Source: Halichondria panicea (Eukaryota > Porifera > Demospongiae > Suberitida > Halichondriidae). From it: a stretch of DNA of 64,000 nt. Positions 45,001-56,700 of the stretch are shown piece after piece (the stretch's first letter is position 1; every line of letters starts with the position of its first letter). Location: contig NC_087392.1 in assembly GCF_963675165.1 (NCBI RefSeq), forward strand, positions 2,247,001-2,311,000, read 5' to 3'. Both the position numbers and the translations under genes were made by a program. The notes under the pieces were generated by a model. That model ran no database searches. It saw only the letters and a list, made by a program, of their open reading frames with translations, and was not told the DNA's origin.

Positions 45001-48000
45001 ATTTTGCGAGCAGCTCACAGAGAAAGGGAGCTCTATTTCTGACTGGGTTCAGCGACGGTCTGTCACAAGAGGTGAGTGAATCACTTTGCTTCTGGAAAGG
45101 AGAGTTGGAACGGACATGAACAGTACTTCGGGTGATGATCTCATACGCCACAAAACCAAATGCAAAAATGTCCACTCTTTCATCGTACTCGCTAGCTGAC
45201 ACTTGTAACATCTCCGGGGCAGGGAAAGTACCATAGCAACCAACACCAATACCTTGAAAGACTCCATAGCAGGCATCTGAGAATCCGGCAAGTTTCACGT
45301 TGACATCATCATTAGTTGAGAGTGAGTAGACAAGGATATTGCCCAGGGACACGTTGCGATGGATCACATGATATGAATGTAGTGCCTCAAGGGCTTTGGC
45401 AAGCTGGTATACCATTCGCAGACGTACAATTCGAGGCACAGAGATCTCTTTGATACTGATGACTTCTTCGAGTGAGGACCACTTGGCAAATGGAAGCACA
45501 AGGCAGAGAGGCTCCGGGCACATGCCGATTATGCTGAGAAGGAACGGACACTTTGCTCTTTGCATGTGAAGAAACACTTCGAATTCTGTCCACATCTCGA
45601 GTACTGGTGTAGATTTGAGTACATTGGGATCTTTACCAGTAGTGTTTGGTACGGGTGGGGGGTATGGTTTCACAGCAACAAGAGTATTGTTGTACTGGCC
45701 TTTGAATATGGTCTCCGTGGGAGCAGGACTGAGACAGGTGGCCCTGTCACTAGAGTTGAAACTGACAGAGTTAGGGGGGATGAAAAAGTCCGCATCAATG
45801 TCTTCCTGGATTAAGTCTGGAACGATTTTTGCAATGTGGACAATCTTCTCTAAGTGTTGGATGCACTTGACCCCAACACCTTTGGACAGTGCGTACAGAC
45901 AATCTTGAAATGAGATAGAGGGGACGTTGGGTTTCTCAATGTGTATACAGTAACTGCAGGGCACCCACACTTCAACAGTTCTCCAAACAGTGGGGTACCA
46001 ATTCTTGAGCAGGCTGTCGACAATAAAACTGAGGATGTGCATCGTGGTGTGGCCAAGTTTTGTGTTGGCAACTCGAATCTCGATTCCTTGGTGAAACGGC
46101 TCAGTATTTATATCGATCCTCTCAATACTGTACACCAAATTGCAGGCGTTCATCCAACACACGATACCGTTCTGCCAATACCTCCAATCCACGGCTCTCG
46201 GCGGTGGGGAAGATGCAGTGCCCGAGGAGACAAACGAGATGTATTTGGTAAGACTCTCCATGTTGATGAGTAGGTGTGTGATAAGTCGGCCCATTAGTGT
46301 GATCGGTACAAGCGTACAGGTGTACTGTCGACGTAGGTCACCAGATGAGAAGTTGTTGAAGATGAGGTCAGGCTGTGGACTCAACATGGAGGGGAGGAGC
46401 CACCTTTCGCTGCTCAAGGCCAGGGAAATGGCATTTCTGTTGAGAACATACTGTAGTGCTGTCGGTATGGGGAGTCGTATGGAAGAGCTTCCCAGCAGAT
46501 CCACGAGTCCTTCTTGTCTCACCACAGCAGAGGTAGAACTAGCCATTAGGAGAGAATTTTGAGAGATGACATTGCCAAGCACGTGGCAGTACCACTGGCG
46601 ACTGAGTACATAGTAGGTTTCGGAGTCCTTCGAACAAGGAAGATGGACAAGAGTTGCCATGGAGCTGAGGAATTTAATGAGCTCTGGGAGCTCATAGTGA
46701 CTGCTCAGGTCATGCGACGGCATAGATCGAATCAGTTCCCAAAAATCCCAACCACTCACAAAAAGCGATCGATTGTCTTTTTGCATTTTCTCGGATTCGG
46801 TTTTGAGAAGCTTGTCGCAATTGTAGTAGCTGCAAGGCACAAAAGAGGTGGTCTTTATTCTCTCGGCAGCCCGACTGACGGCATCCAAGAACATCTGAAC
46901 TGATGTCTCCCCTCCAGTTTCCACGACACTTTCACCCCCCTCCAGCAAGACGTGATGAAGATGGATATGATCACTGAGATCCTTCCATAAAGATTCGGCT
47001 ATTTGATTCTCCACGGCCAGCTCAGAATGTGCGTACAGAATGGACTTCCAACAGGCGACAACAATAATCGGAGAGCTTGGAGAGTGAACGGAGAGATGAC
47101 GCAATACAATGTGGAGGTCGTTTGCGTCTTGCTTGTTGTGACAGTCCCACGGAACAACGTAGAGAGCATTTGGCATGAGAAACACTTCGTGGAGGAATAA
47201 AAACTGAGAGGGACTAGCGAACTTCAGAACGCTACAATTGAGTTCTGAGGTGACTAAAATGCTCATAATTCCATCCAAAGCTTTCGATTGCTTGGGAAAA
47301 CCGATGACTTGAACTTCATAGTGCGTAACCGTCTGCATTGATTTGAATCGATCTTGAAGGAATTTAAGCACAGAGCCCCTTTGTCGGTCAGGGTCAGGGA
47401 TGTTGACAGCATTGTGTACATTCTCTAGGGAGAGGGCTTTTAAATGCTTGAGGCCGCCAAGCTCGTACGGAACATGCTTGATCTCGCAATTGTGACTGAT
47501 ATCGAGTGACTCGAGAAAACGCATTCCAAATATTGACTTTGGGACGGCTTGGAAATGGTTGCCACTGAGGTCAAGTTGTGTGAGCTTGGAGTGTGTGAAG
47601 TAGTCGGGGAAAGATGTCAGTTTGTTGTGAGATACATTCAGGACGCATAGAGATTCTGAGACACGGTCCATGAGATGTTCTGGTAGAGATGCTATTTTGT
47701 TGTGAGACAGATCAATGCTCTGGATCCTGTCCATACAGAATAATTCAGAGGGAACGAAAGTAAGTTCATTCGATGCTACTTGCAGCTTTTCCAGATTATT
47801 AAACTTGAGCACCTCTGCCGGTATCTGTTTCAAAGAATTGAACGAGAGACATATTAAGGTGAGTGTGGAGTAGTCGTGTTGTGTTAGCCAATCAGGCTCT
47901 ATATTTTCCAGTTCAAGATGGTGCCAATCGATGAGCTTTGCTTGAGGGGATTTGGCAGTCTTAGAGAGGAGCTTAGCAGCTGCTTGTATGTGCTTGTACT

Positions 48001-49978
48001 TGAGAGCCACCTTTATAGGTACAGCTACTGACAGAGTACCATTCTCGATAAGGGGCATGAGGATATGGTTGTACTGCATGACCGAGGAGTAGCGAGGGTG
48101 AGAGCAGACATCATCTTCGTCCCAACAGAGGAGGAGGTCAATGGCTGTCTGATCGTCTTCTCGAGCAGCTTGACAGAGACGAACGAAGGCTAGGATGTGG
48201 TTCATACGTGCACTGTTTTTGATGCACTCTTCAAAATTGTCAGCTCCTGCTTTTATTAACAGTACAGCGAGTCTATGGTTTCCAAGTTTGCAGGCGATTC
48301 GGAGCGAAATGTTGAGCTTCTCTTGTTTCCATTCGGACAGCTCTTCTGAGAGGCGTGTCTGCTTCTCCAGCTGAGTGAGAGCCTATGGAGGAGAGAATAA
48401 TGGTGGTTAAAGTTGGGTTCAAAGTACTAGTATGTACATGTAGGTGGCATTCAAACAGGGAGTGTCCGTAAAGTAAGTAAGGGACTGCAATTAACTAATA
48501 ACAACATACAACATTAGACTACACAAGCTAATTAATAATAAAGGTGTTCCCTCAAAACTAGGAGCTCATACTGAAAGCTTTTTCTCAACGACACGACATG
48601 AGAAATTGTACAATTTCCATAGAAAGCAGGGGAAAGCACAAACGTTATGGCTTCAAAAGGTGGAAAATCAACTGAAATGCATACACTAACTGCGCTGGTT
48701 ATTACCAAAACTGCAACTAGTATGTACACAAGTCAAGCGGCTTTAAAACCACAGGTGTGTACCAGGTGGGTGCTATAGCAACACACTCTGTTATCAAGCA
48801 TTAGAAATATGAACACCTCAGTATCAACAAGATAAGATATAGTTACTACCTTCCTATAAGCTTTGGCTGTAAACAAACTGTCTTGCCATCATGCATACCT
48901 TGTTACAGGGCTTGTACCTTGTACTGACAAAGTAAGAGAACAAGGGCATAGTACACTAAATCCCTTGAAACATAAGAGGTGCTTGTACTGCATTTTTAAT
49001 TATTATTGTAACAAGCTAAAGTGCATGTACAGTCTGCATGGCGTATAAAATGAACAAGAGCTTGTAGCACATGGTGTATAGAATGAACAAGAGCTTGTAC
49101 ACGTTAGCGTAACAGGTTAAGCCACAGCTTGTTACCTGAAGTAATGACTTAATAAATTCCAATAAGGATTGTATATCATTCTAGCCTCACCTCGGTCATT
49201 TTCAATATGTTTCCATTCACAGTTGCATTCTCCACTTCAGCTACTGTTATTGCGACTACCACTTGCCAGCGGCCATTCTCCAGGGAAATGTCTTTAGCTG
49301 TCCGACACTTTCGATCCACAGCACTCAGAGATGCTCCACAATCCACCAACGCCATTACCGTGTCAACGTGTCCCCTCTCGGCAGCAAGATGGAGGGAAGT
49401 AAACGCAGGTCCTTTTTGTGTCCTGACATTGATGTCCAAAAATTCACACTCATCGTTTAATAGTCTGACAACATCAGCTCGTCCTGTACAAAGAGAATGA
49501 ATGATGTTCTGTAGCGTGTCTGCACTATGTAGATCTAGCATTGTGGTGTGATGTACGCCATGAATGGTCACAAGGGACTCTTGTGTGTAATCTAACTAGC
49601 CATTGTTATAAATTCATAATGGGCATCCAATGTCAACTACACATTAGAGAAATCATCATTTACCTTTGTGTTCTAAAACAGCAAACATCACAAATTGCAA
49701 TCACGTACTTGTGTTTAATTGCTAAATTACACACGACTCTAGTGAGATAGGTAACAGTATGCATGCATGCTACCTGACATGGCTGCCTCGTGGAGTGGTG
49801 TGCATCCGTTAACTCCAGCAGCTCTATTGACCACCGTCTCAGTGATAGTTTCGTTGAGATAGCTCCTAACAGCCGATAGGTCACCTGACCTGCAGAGTCG
49901 ATGTAGCTCACTTCCAGCAGGATGCAAGGAGAGGTGCCTGTTTCGACCCGCCCAACGAGATGGGTCCAGCTCAGTCAT
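42056..49978 (-). CDS. LRRK-like (Roco family) scaffold with inactive-looking GTPase and kinase
   Basis: Four exons (49978-49774, 49483-49191, 48382-42972, 42398-42056), 2,083 residues. Order: ankyrin-type repeats (1 to about 220, NGCTPLHEAAMSG, FTSLHLAAERGHVDTV), leucine-rich repeats (about 316-500, LTQLDLSGNHFQAVP), a Roc-like region (about 515-690), COR (about 690-1000, SGWDFWELI, YYVLSRQWYCHVLG), a protein kinase fold (about 1045-1310), a beta-propeller (about 1320-1620) and a proline-rich tail. This is the LRRK1-type layout. The Roc P-loop position reads GFPKQSKAL, lacking GxxxxGK(S/T). The kinase keeps the beta-3 Lys (VAVK, 45668-45670), but the HRD motif is HRN (codon 45353-45355) and DFG is GFS (codons 45278-45286), and no glycine loop is seen. 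The tail has YDVP, PLPPRP, PPPLPAKP and other SH2/SH3-ligand-like motifs. The exon of 5.4 kb is unusually long for this locus. Confidence 0.85.
42471..42639. mobile_element. pogo/Tigger-type MITE
   Basis: A 169-bp element flanked by TA (42469-42470, 42640-42641), with ends CAGTGAAATCCCTCTATAAT and TAACAGAGGCTCCACTG. It contains GAACACCATTGGGGAACAAT, typical of pogo-derived MITEs. It lies in the last intron of the LRRK-like gene. Confidence 0.88.
42774..42956. mobile_element. MITE, CCGTATAGCGGG family
   Basis: Flanked by TA; left end CCGTATAGCGGGTTATTTTCG, right end CGAAAATTACCTGCTATACG. The interior differs from the 39312 copy. It lies in the last intron of the LRRK-like gene, next to the pogo-type MITE. 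Confidence 0.85.
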
Positions 49979-50752
49979 GATCTGCAGACATGCACCAAAC
50001 CATTCATTGTTATTTAAACATTTATGCCTACATCTAGCTAAATTTAGGTACCTCAGCTCAGCTCAGTCTCAGCTAGCTCAACTCAGTTAGTCACACTCAT
50101 AGTCATATGGCATTAACTTACTGCAGCCTTCTACGACGTGGTAGCTCCAAACAGTTGATCTTTCTGACGGCAGACAGCTAGCTGAGCTTGCAAAACAAGC
50201 AACCTCATAAACTCACTGTGTGGCATGGAAATAATTGACCTTGCAAAAAAGCTAAAAGCTTGCTAAGCCTAAGGAAAACTACGCAAAAGTTCATCACGTG
50301 GGGAGACATATGAGCTAGCAGCGTGGACGTACACACAGCTAGCTAAACCCGAAGTTCAAGCCAAGTTGCTGTTGAACTTGACACTAGAGTTGGTGCACGT
50401 ATGCTGGAAGAAGCTAGCTGATATCCATTGACTGTTTGCATCTTGGACATTGGACTTCACCGGAGGAGTTAAAACTCTAGGTGCATTTTGCAAAGTGGGC
50501 CAAAAGGTACATTTTCAATTTTGTGGGTGGAATCACTGTCTACCGTTTCTGCACTCACATCAGATCCCTGGCACCGTAATAATTATAATGCTTCCTCCCA
50601 CATTTTGGCATTACTATCCTTTAATCCCTAACATAGCAGTGCAAATGTCTGGTGCATTTGTAGTAATATTTTTTGAGTACATTGTATTGATACCTGCACA
50701 CCTGCACACCATAAAAATATGAGCTGCAATTAACTATTGCAGATAATTAAGA
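49979..50752. promoter_or_regulatory. divergent intergenic region, LRRK-like and PCM1
   Basis: 774 bp between head-to-head starts. A CACGTG E-box lies at 50295-50300. Repeated CAGCTCAGCT/AGCTAGCT sequence is seen at about 50050-50100. No gene or TATA box was found. Confidence 0.4.
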
Positions 50753-53700
50753 ATGGCGACACCGCATCCATCCAAGTTGAGAGGTGCTCTCAATCGTTCC
50801 CTCCCTGCTAAACCCGGAGCGTTGGTCAGAGCTGCACGGGCCAATGGTGACAGCAATGTGAGCAGCTGTATAATTGCTATCATAGTCTATAATCCGTATG
50901 TTCTTTAGTGACTAGAGAGTGTACCCCGTATCACATCCGGTCCAGTAATTGCACATTGTCATTGACAGTGTGCAATTACTTGTCGAGTAATTACACACTA
51001 TCAATGACAGCGTATATATTATTTTCGAATAACGGCTGTGGCTGAAAATGTTAAGAAAACTGCCGAGAACTTCATCATAAACGATTAAGTATGGTTACTT
51101 GTGCAATAAGGGATTAATCGCATTTATAACAAGCACTGGCAAGGTTAATAGCACTCGGCTATATATGCCTCGTGCAATTAGATAGAAGCCTTGCCACTGC
51201 TTGTTACTCGTGCTACATGTGTATTAATCCCATTATTGCCAATACTATTACCGTATAATTATATAGCGGCAAATTTTCGCAGGTGCAAATTTTCGTGGGT
51301 TTCGATTTCGCATGCCAGGAAACGCGAAATTTTGTACCTCACGAAAATGTCCCGCTATATGGTAATTATACTAACAACTAGAGCACTGAAGTGCTAACCC
51401 TCGGCTGTTGACATGAATATAAATAGAGGAGTGTTCAGTTATAAGAAGCAACAAACCACAATTCCAGCTTTCAGAATTCTTGTCCACTGATCTTGATAAA
51501 AGATCACTTCAGCTGCATATAATTATGTAGATCTACCTCGAATAAAGGCTGCGTGTTAGCTAGCTAGCCAACGTGCAAGTTCAAGCTTCTTAGCTTTTGT
51601 TCAGATATTACAAACAAACAACCAAACGACTACTACGCCCGCTGGCCACGGCACGGCCTCGGGTAATAGATGCAGCAGTCTATGAATTTTATCCAGAGCA
51701 GTAAAGTACATTACCATTCCCCTATGCGCAGATGAGTGAGGACTCGTATAGTGGGCGTGTCCACATATCCTCCTCTGTCCCCCGGACACGGTTCACAGCC
51801 AAGACCTCCCGCAGTGAAAGAGAAGGCATAGAAAACCTGCGGACCAAGATGACATTCAGTGATCATAGCGTGAGTTGTGGACAGCAAATAATTATAGGGG
51901 TGGCTATTTTCCATCCTCTATCTCAATTCTCAACACACACACTTTTGCAGCCCAACATGTAGTGAACTAGGCCAAGGAGGTTTTTATTTTTGTCTAGAGA
52001 TTAGTACCAACTACCACCGACCAGTGTGGGCATCTCCCTGCACATCGGGCATGCTAGCTAAGTAACTGTGTTGTTGGTAGTCTTTAGCCTTTAGCGCAGC
52101 AGTTGACAGCACTGTACCAAACCGACAATATTTAACAATTGTTGTTGCACCTGTTATTGTTCCCTGCAGACTGAAAGCTCTGCACGATCCACCCCACGGA
52201 AGAAGCAATCCAATCTGCCACTGGAAGGGATCGTGTCTCCACGAGGCCACACCTCTCTACCTAGTTACGTTCTAGATGCCGGGAGGGACGACGGGGCATC
52301 AGAGGGCGAGCTCACCAATTCTGTCACTGTTCAGGACATACTAGTCAAACTGGACTCTGTCAAGGTACAGTAGGTGATGTTTGTACTCGTTGTCAGAGAG
52401 TTGCGTGGACAACTGTCATAGATTTGTATCTAAACACATTGTTTTAAGAGCTCCATTACTATTACACGTAGTAGTACTCAAATGTTTCTGAAAATGGATG
52501 ACCAATACCCAGTATTTGAACAGTCAAGTTAGCTGCTAGTGAAGCAGTAAAATACAAATGCAATTCCTTCTAGAACTATTTAAAGGAAGCGGAGTCCTTG
52601 CAGAAGCAGCTGCAAGACAAGGTCTCTGAGGTAAGACTCCTCCCCTACTAATAGGATGTAACTACCCCCCCCTCCCCATAGCCTGGAGCTTCAGCTCAGG
52701 TGGAGAAGTTGAATAAACTGATTCGGGAGCTGAGACAACAGGAGACCTCCTACCTGGCAGTCCTGCTTAGGATCATAGTAAGACACAGTACGAATTATGA
52801 CTTCGATAAATGATTGTGTCTTACTCTACATGTAATGGGGAGGGTATTCTCCATTAGCATGGAAATGTATATATGTGGTCTGTGTTACCATGATAATTGA
52901 GTGTATGACGTGCCCGATAGGACCGCGGAGAGACTTTCAGCCAGCTGAACACGACACAAGAGGAGAGTGGATCTGAGATCAGTGAGGACGAGGACAGTCT
53001 GGAGGGAGACGAGGCCCTCAGCCTCAGCCTCAGGGCAGAGCTACAACAGCAGGTAGGGTTGTCTGTCACCTGTGCCTTGCATGGTTTAACTTTCAAATCT
53101 GTCATTGTATATAAAAGTACTTCATACCTGTGTGTGTGTGTGTGTGTGTTGACTGTAGAAGTCTGAGGAGCTGACCACTGAGCAGGAGGAGGAGTTAAGA
53201 GTGCTGAGACAGCAGCAGCAGATGCTCAGAGACCTTATTCAACAGCAGGAGAAGGTTAGAGCATCGTGTTTTGAGAGAACCATGGAGATTTGTTAGCTAC
53301 AGTATAGTACATGTGTATAAACCGTTCACACGATTATTGTCGTCAACTCTACATTGCTCAGCATTCGGTTATAGATGGTTTGCCATTGTTGCAGATCAAA
53401 GAGCTTGAAGGGAAACAGGCAGAGCTTCTTCGTCGCAGAAATATGGCTCAGAAGGAGTTAGTTGATGCTGAAGCTAAGGTTTGTAAGCTTTAATTAAACA
53501 GCTCACATGAACTGTTTATCCTTTTTAGACTCAAGAGTATCGGCATCTAACTGAGGCATCTGCTATGATGAGTGAGGGGAAACCCTTAGCTAACGAACAG
53601 CCTGACAAACCACCGGAAGATGATCAACAAGAAAATGAGGTGCGTTAATTTGTGCAATGTTTTTGAATGAATTGCACTTACTATTATTCTACCACTGTAC

Positions 53701-56700
53701 ACAGGAGGAGACAAGAAGTCGCGAGGCTCTCCTGAAGAAGATAGCCACTCTCAAAGAGCGTAAAGAGAAGCTAGAGGGACTGATGGATTCGTTTGCTCAA
53801 GTGCAACTAGAAGACCCCGAGGCCACACCTGAGGGCAGCAGTGAGGAGAGTGACTCGGGTGATGGGGAGGGGGACACCAGCGTGGAGCAAGCAGAGGAAG
53901 CGAGTGGAACTAGTGAGTTTGTAAATCCCAGTGAAGGTCTTGCTGACGCTGAGCTGGAAGCCAAACTAAGGTATCTTCTGTGTGTAACTATAGTGCTGGG
54001 TGTAGCAACTGAATGCATCCTCCAGGAAAGCTGCTGATGCCAGGCAAAAGCTGAAGGAGTTGAGACTGACAATAGACAGCCTCAAAGAAGCAGTAAGTAG
54101 AATCAATCATACTCCCTCCCACTCGCTCTATTGCTGTTTTATTTCAGACTGGGATGACTCCTGATGATAGGGGTGAGTCTGCTGTTAGGAGGTCTGATGG
54201 TGGGGCTAGTGTGGACGAGGGAGACACCACTCTGGACGCTACCCTCGAGGAAAGAGAAGGTGTGTGTGTGTATTAGACAACAATGTCTCACACCTGTCAG
54301 TTGTCATTATAGAGTCTCTCACATTTTTCCTGTACTCTGCTGACACATGTTGATAGCATGGTTACTCTTGCCCACAGGAGACCTAGACCGCAGTCTGGTG
54401 GTGGACTATCAGCAGAGGCTGGTTCAGAAGAGACAGGAGGTGGCTCAGCTACAAAAGCAGAAAGATGACCTCCTCCAAATGCAAGAGAGGATACTGACCA
54501 TGCAAGAAGAGTACTTAGTGAGTCTAAACTAGCGGCTTGCATGCTAGAGGTCATTATCTGTAAATTGTGGTATGTACTACATGTACAGTAGATTTAAGAT
54601 TAACCTATCTTGGCTTTGCTATTGAGTAAGCACTTGTGTACTGTATCTCCATTATTTACGTCTGGATTTGTGTGTGTCCCCCCCCCCCTCCCCTTAGGAT
54701 CCAGATGACTGTGCCCCCTCCCAGCAGTCAGCCGAGGGGGAGGGATTGCCTCTCCTCTTAGCCCAGGAGCTGGAGAAGCAGCAGCAACTTTACGATGAGA
54801 TCATGGCAAAGACAGAGAAACTCAAGAACTTGCGTGTGGTGAGTGAAACTAACTGACCCTACAACTCCCTCTATTGTGTTGCCTCTGCAGCAATATCAGG
54901 AGGAGGTTGCCAAGACTTCTGAGCATGACACCTACTCCTTGACGTAGGTCTTTGCTATGAAACTCAGCTACGTATATGATGTGTTGTTATCTGTTCTAGA
55001 CTACATTACATTCACACTGTACATGTACAATGTATGTTATCTTTGCAGGAGCTCCACAAGATTGCTCACTGAAGCGTAAGTATGACGTTAATTTTGTCTC
55101 GTCAAATTTATACACTTTTGGATTCTCGTACCAAATTTCTTGTAACATGTCCTAACCCCCTCCCCCCACCCCCCTGTAGTGACCTGACAACAGCAACGTG
55201 GGGGGGCTCCACTGTCCAGAGTGATGAGAGCAGCGACAATGACTCGGACAGCTCTGGAGGAGATCCTCCTCAACAAACAATAGGTGAGAGCTTTAGCTGG
55301 ATTTTTGAGCTTCCTTTGGTTGTCATACATGTACACAATATAATCGTTTTTACGCAGGGTATTATGTTGTATCTTGATTGAAGGGGTCTCCTCTTATCTA
55401 CAGGTGCCAGCGTGTCTGTGCAGACAGGAGATGTTGTTCCGGATGAGCAGCTCCCGTTTAGCGTCACACGCCACACCCCTAGACGTAACCCCGCTAGACG
55501 CACCCTCTCCGACACGGGGGACACTCCCAAGAGTGCCGACAAGAGGAGGAAGTTGGAGACAGAGGAGCACAGTAGGGGGGCCACCAGCAAGGGTGCCGGT
55601 GAGAGAGAGAGAGAGAGAATACTATATAAGTCTATATAATTTATAGTGGTATGTGTATTATCCCATTGTTTGGTATGGCTCATTAGAAGTGTCGTCTCTA
55701 CCGTGTTCTCTCTGAGTATGTACATGTATTTAAGTAACACCTATTTTATACACAAAAACTGTTCCTTTAAGACACGCTTTTATGTCACAGTGACCTTTAT
55801 TCAGAGGCCATCATTACCATGTAGAGAGGGTCCTCAGTACACATATAGGGAATGTCGTATGAATTTGCAAATGCTTTGTACGTGTGCTATACATGCAACA
55901 GCACATGCAGGTGAGGGGGGATAATTCGCCTCCCCCTAGGGTATGGCAGATTTGTTAATATATAAGGCATTGTGAGCTGAAATTGCACCAGAATTTTCAT
56001 GGGGAGCATGCCCCACTCGGACCTCCCTAGTTTAGCGTGCACTTTCGGTGCAGGCATACACTGCTGGGTGCTTCGCCCCTCCTACATTTTCATTTGCCCC
56101 TGACCCAAAATCCTGGATGTGGCCCTAACATGTACATTGTATGACATGTGGTATTGAGTGTGCCTTTTCTACTTTTTAGGGTCAAAGTATAATGGGCCCA
56201 GTGCCGTGTGGCCTGGTGTTATCTTCCCCACTCAAAGGAGACCTGCTCCTACTAGAGACAGCTCTTCCCAGACACCCAATCACGCTCCAACTAACCACGG
56301 TGCCGCTAACTTCCCGCCCCCTGAACCGACAGCTGGTGCAACAATGATGCCACCTGGAGACAACATGAATCCTCAGTTTGGATTCATGTCTAACATGTGC
56401 AGTGAGCTACTGCGAGGACAGAACCAACTCATTGGAGCTCTCTGTCATAAAATGGATCTCGACTCCAGCATAAACATACTCTCTAATTACCACAGGGAAC
56501 TGGACGGTTACTATAGACACATGTGTCAAGCACACGCTAGGGTGAGTTTATTTTGTTGTAGACTTCTCTGTATGACCTTTCCTCCTCTTTCTTTGCAGTT
56601 GGAGCAAGCAGCCCCTCAGTCCGAAGCAGAGGAGCCTATTGATGCCCAACCTCCGCCTGAGACCTCCTCCCTACCACCTGACGAACCTCGGCCTAGCCAG

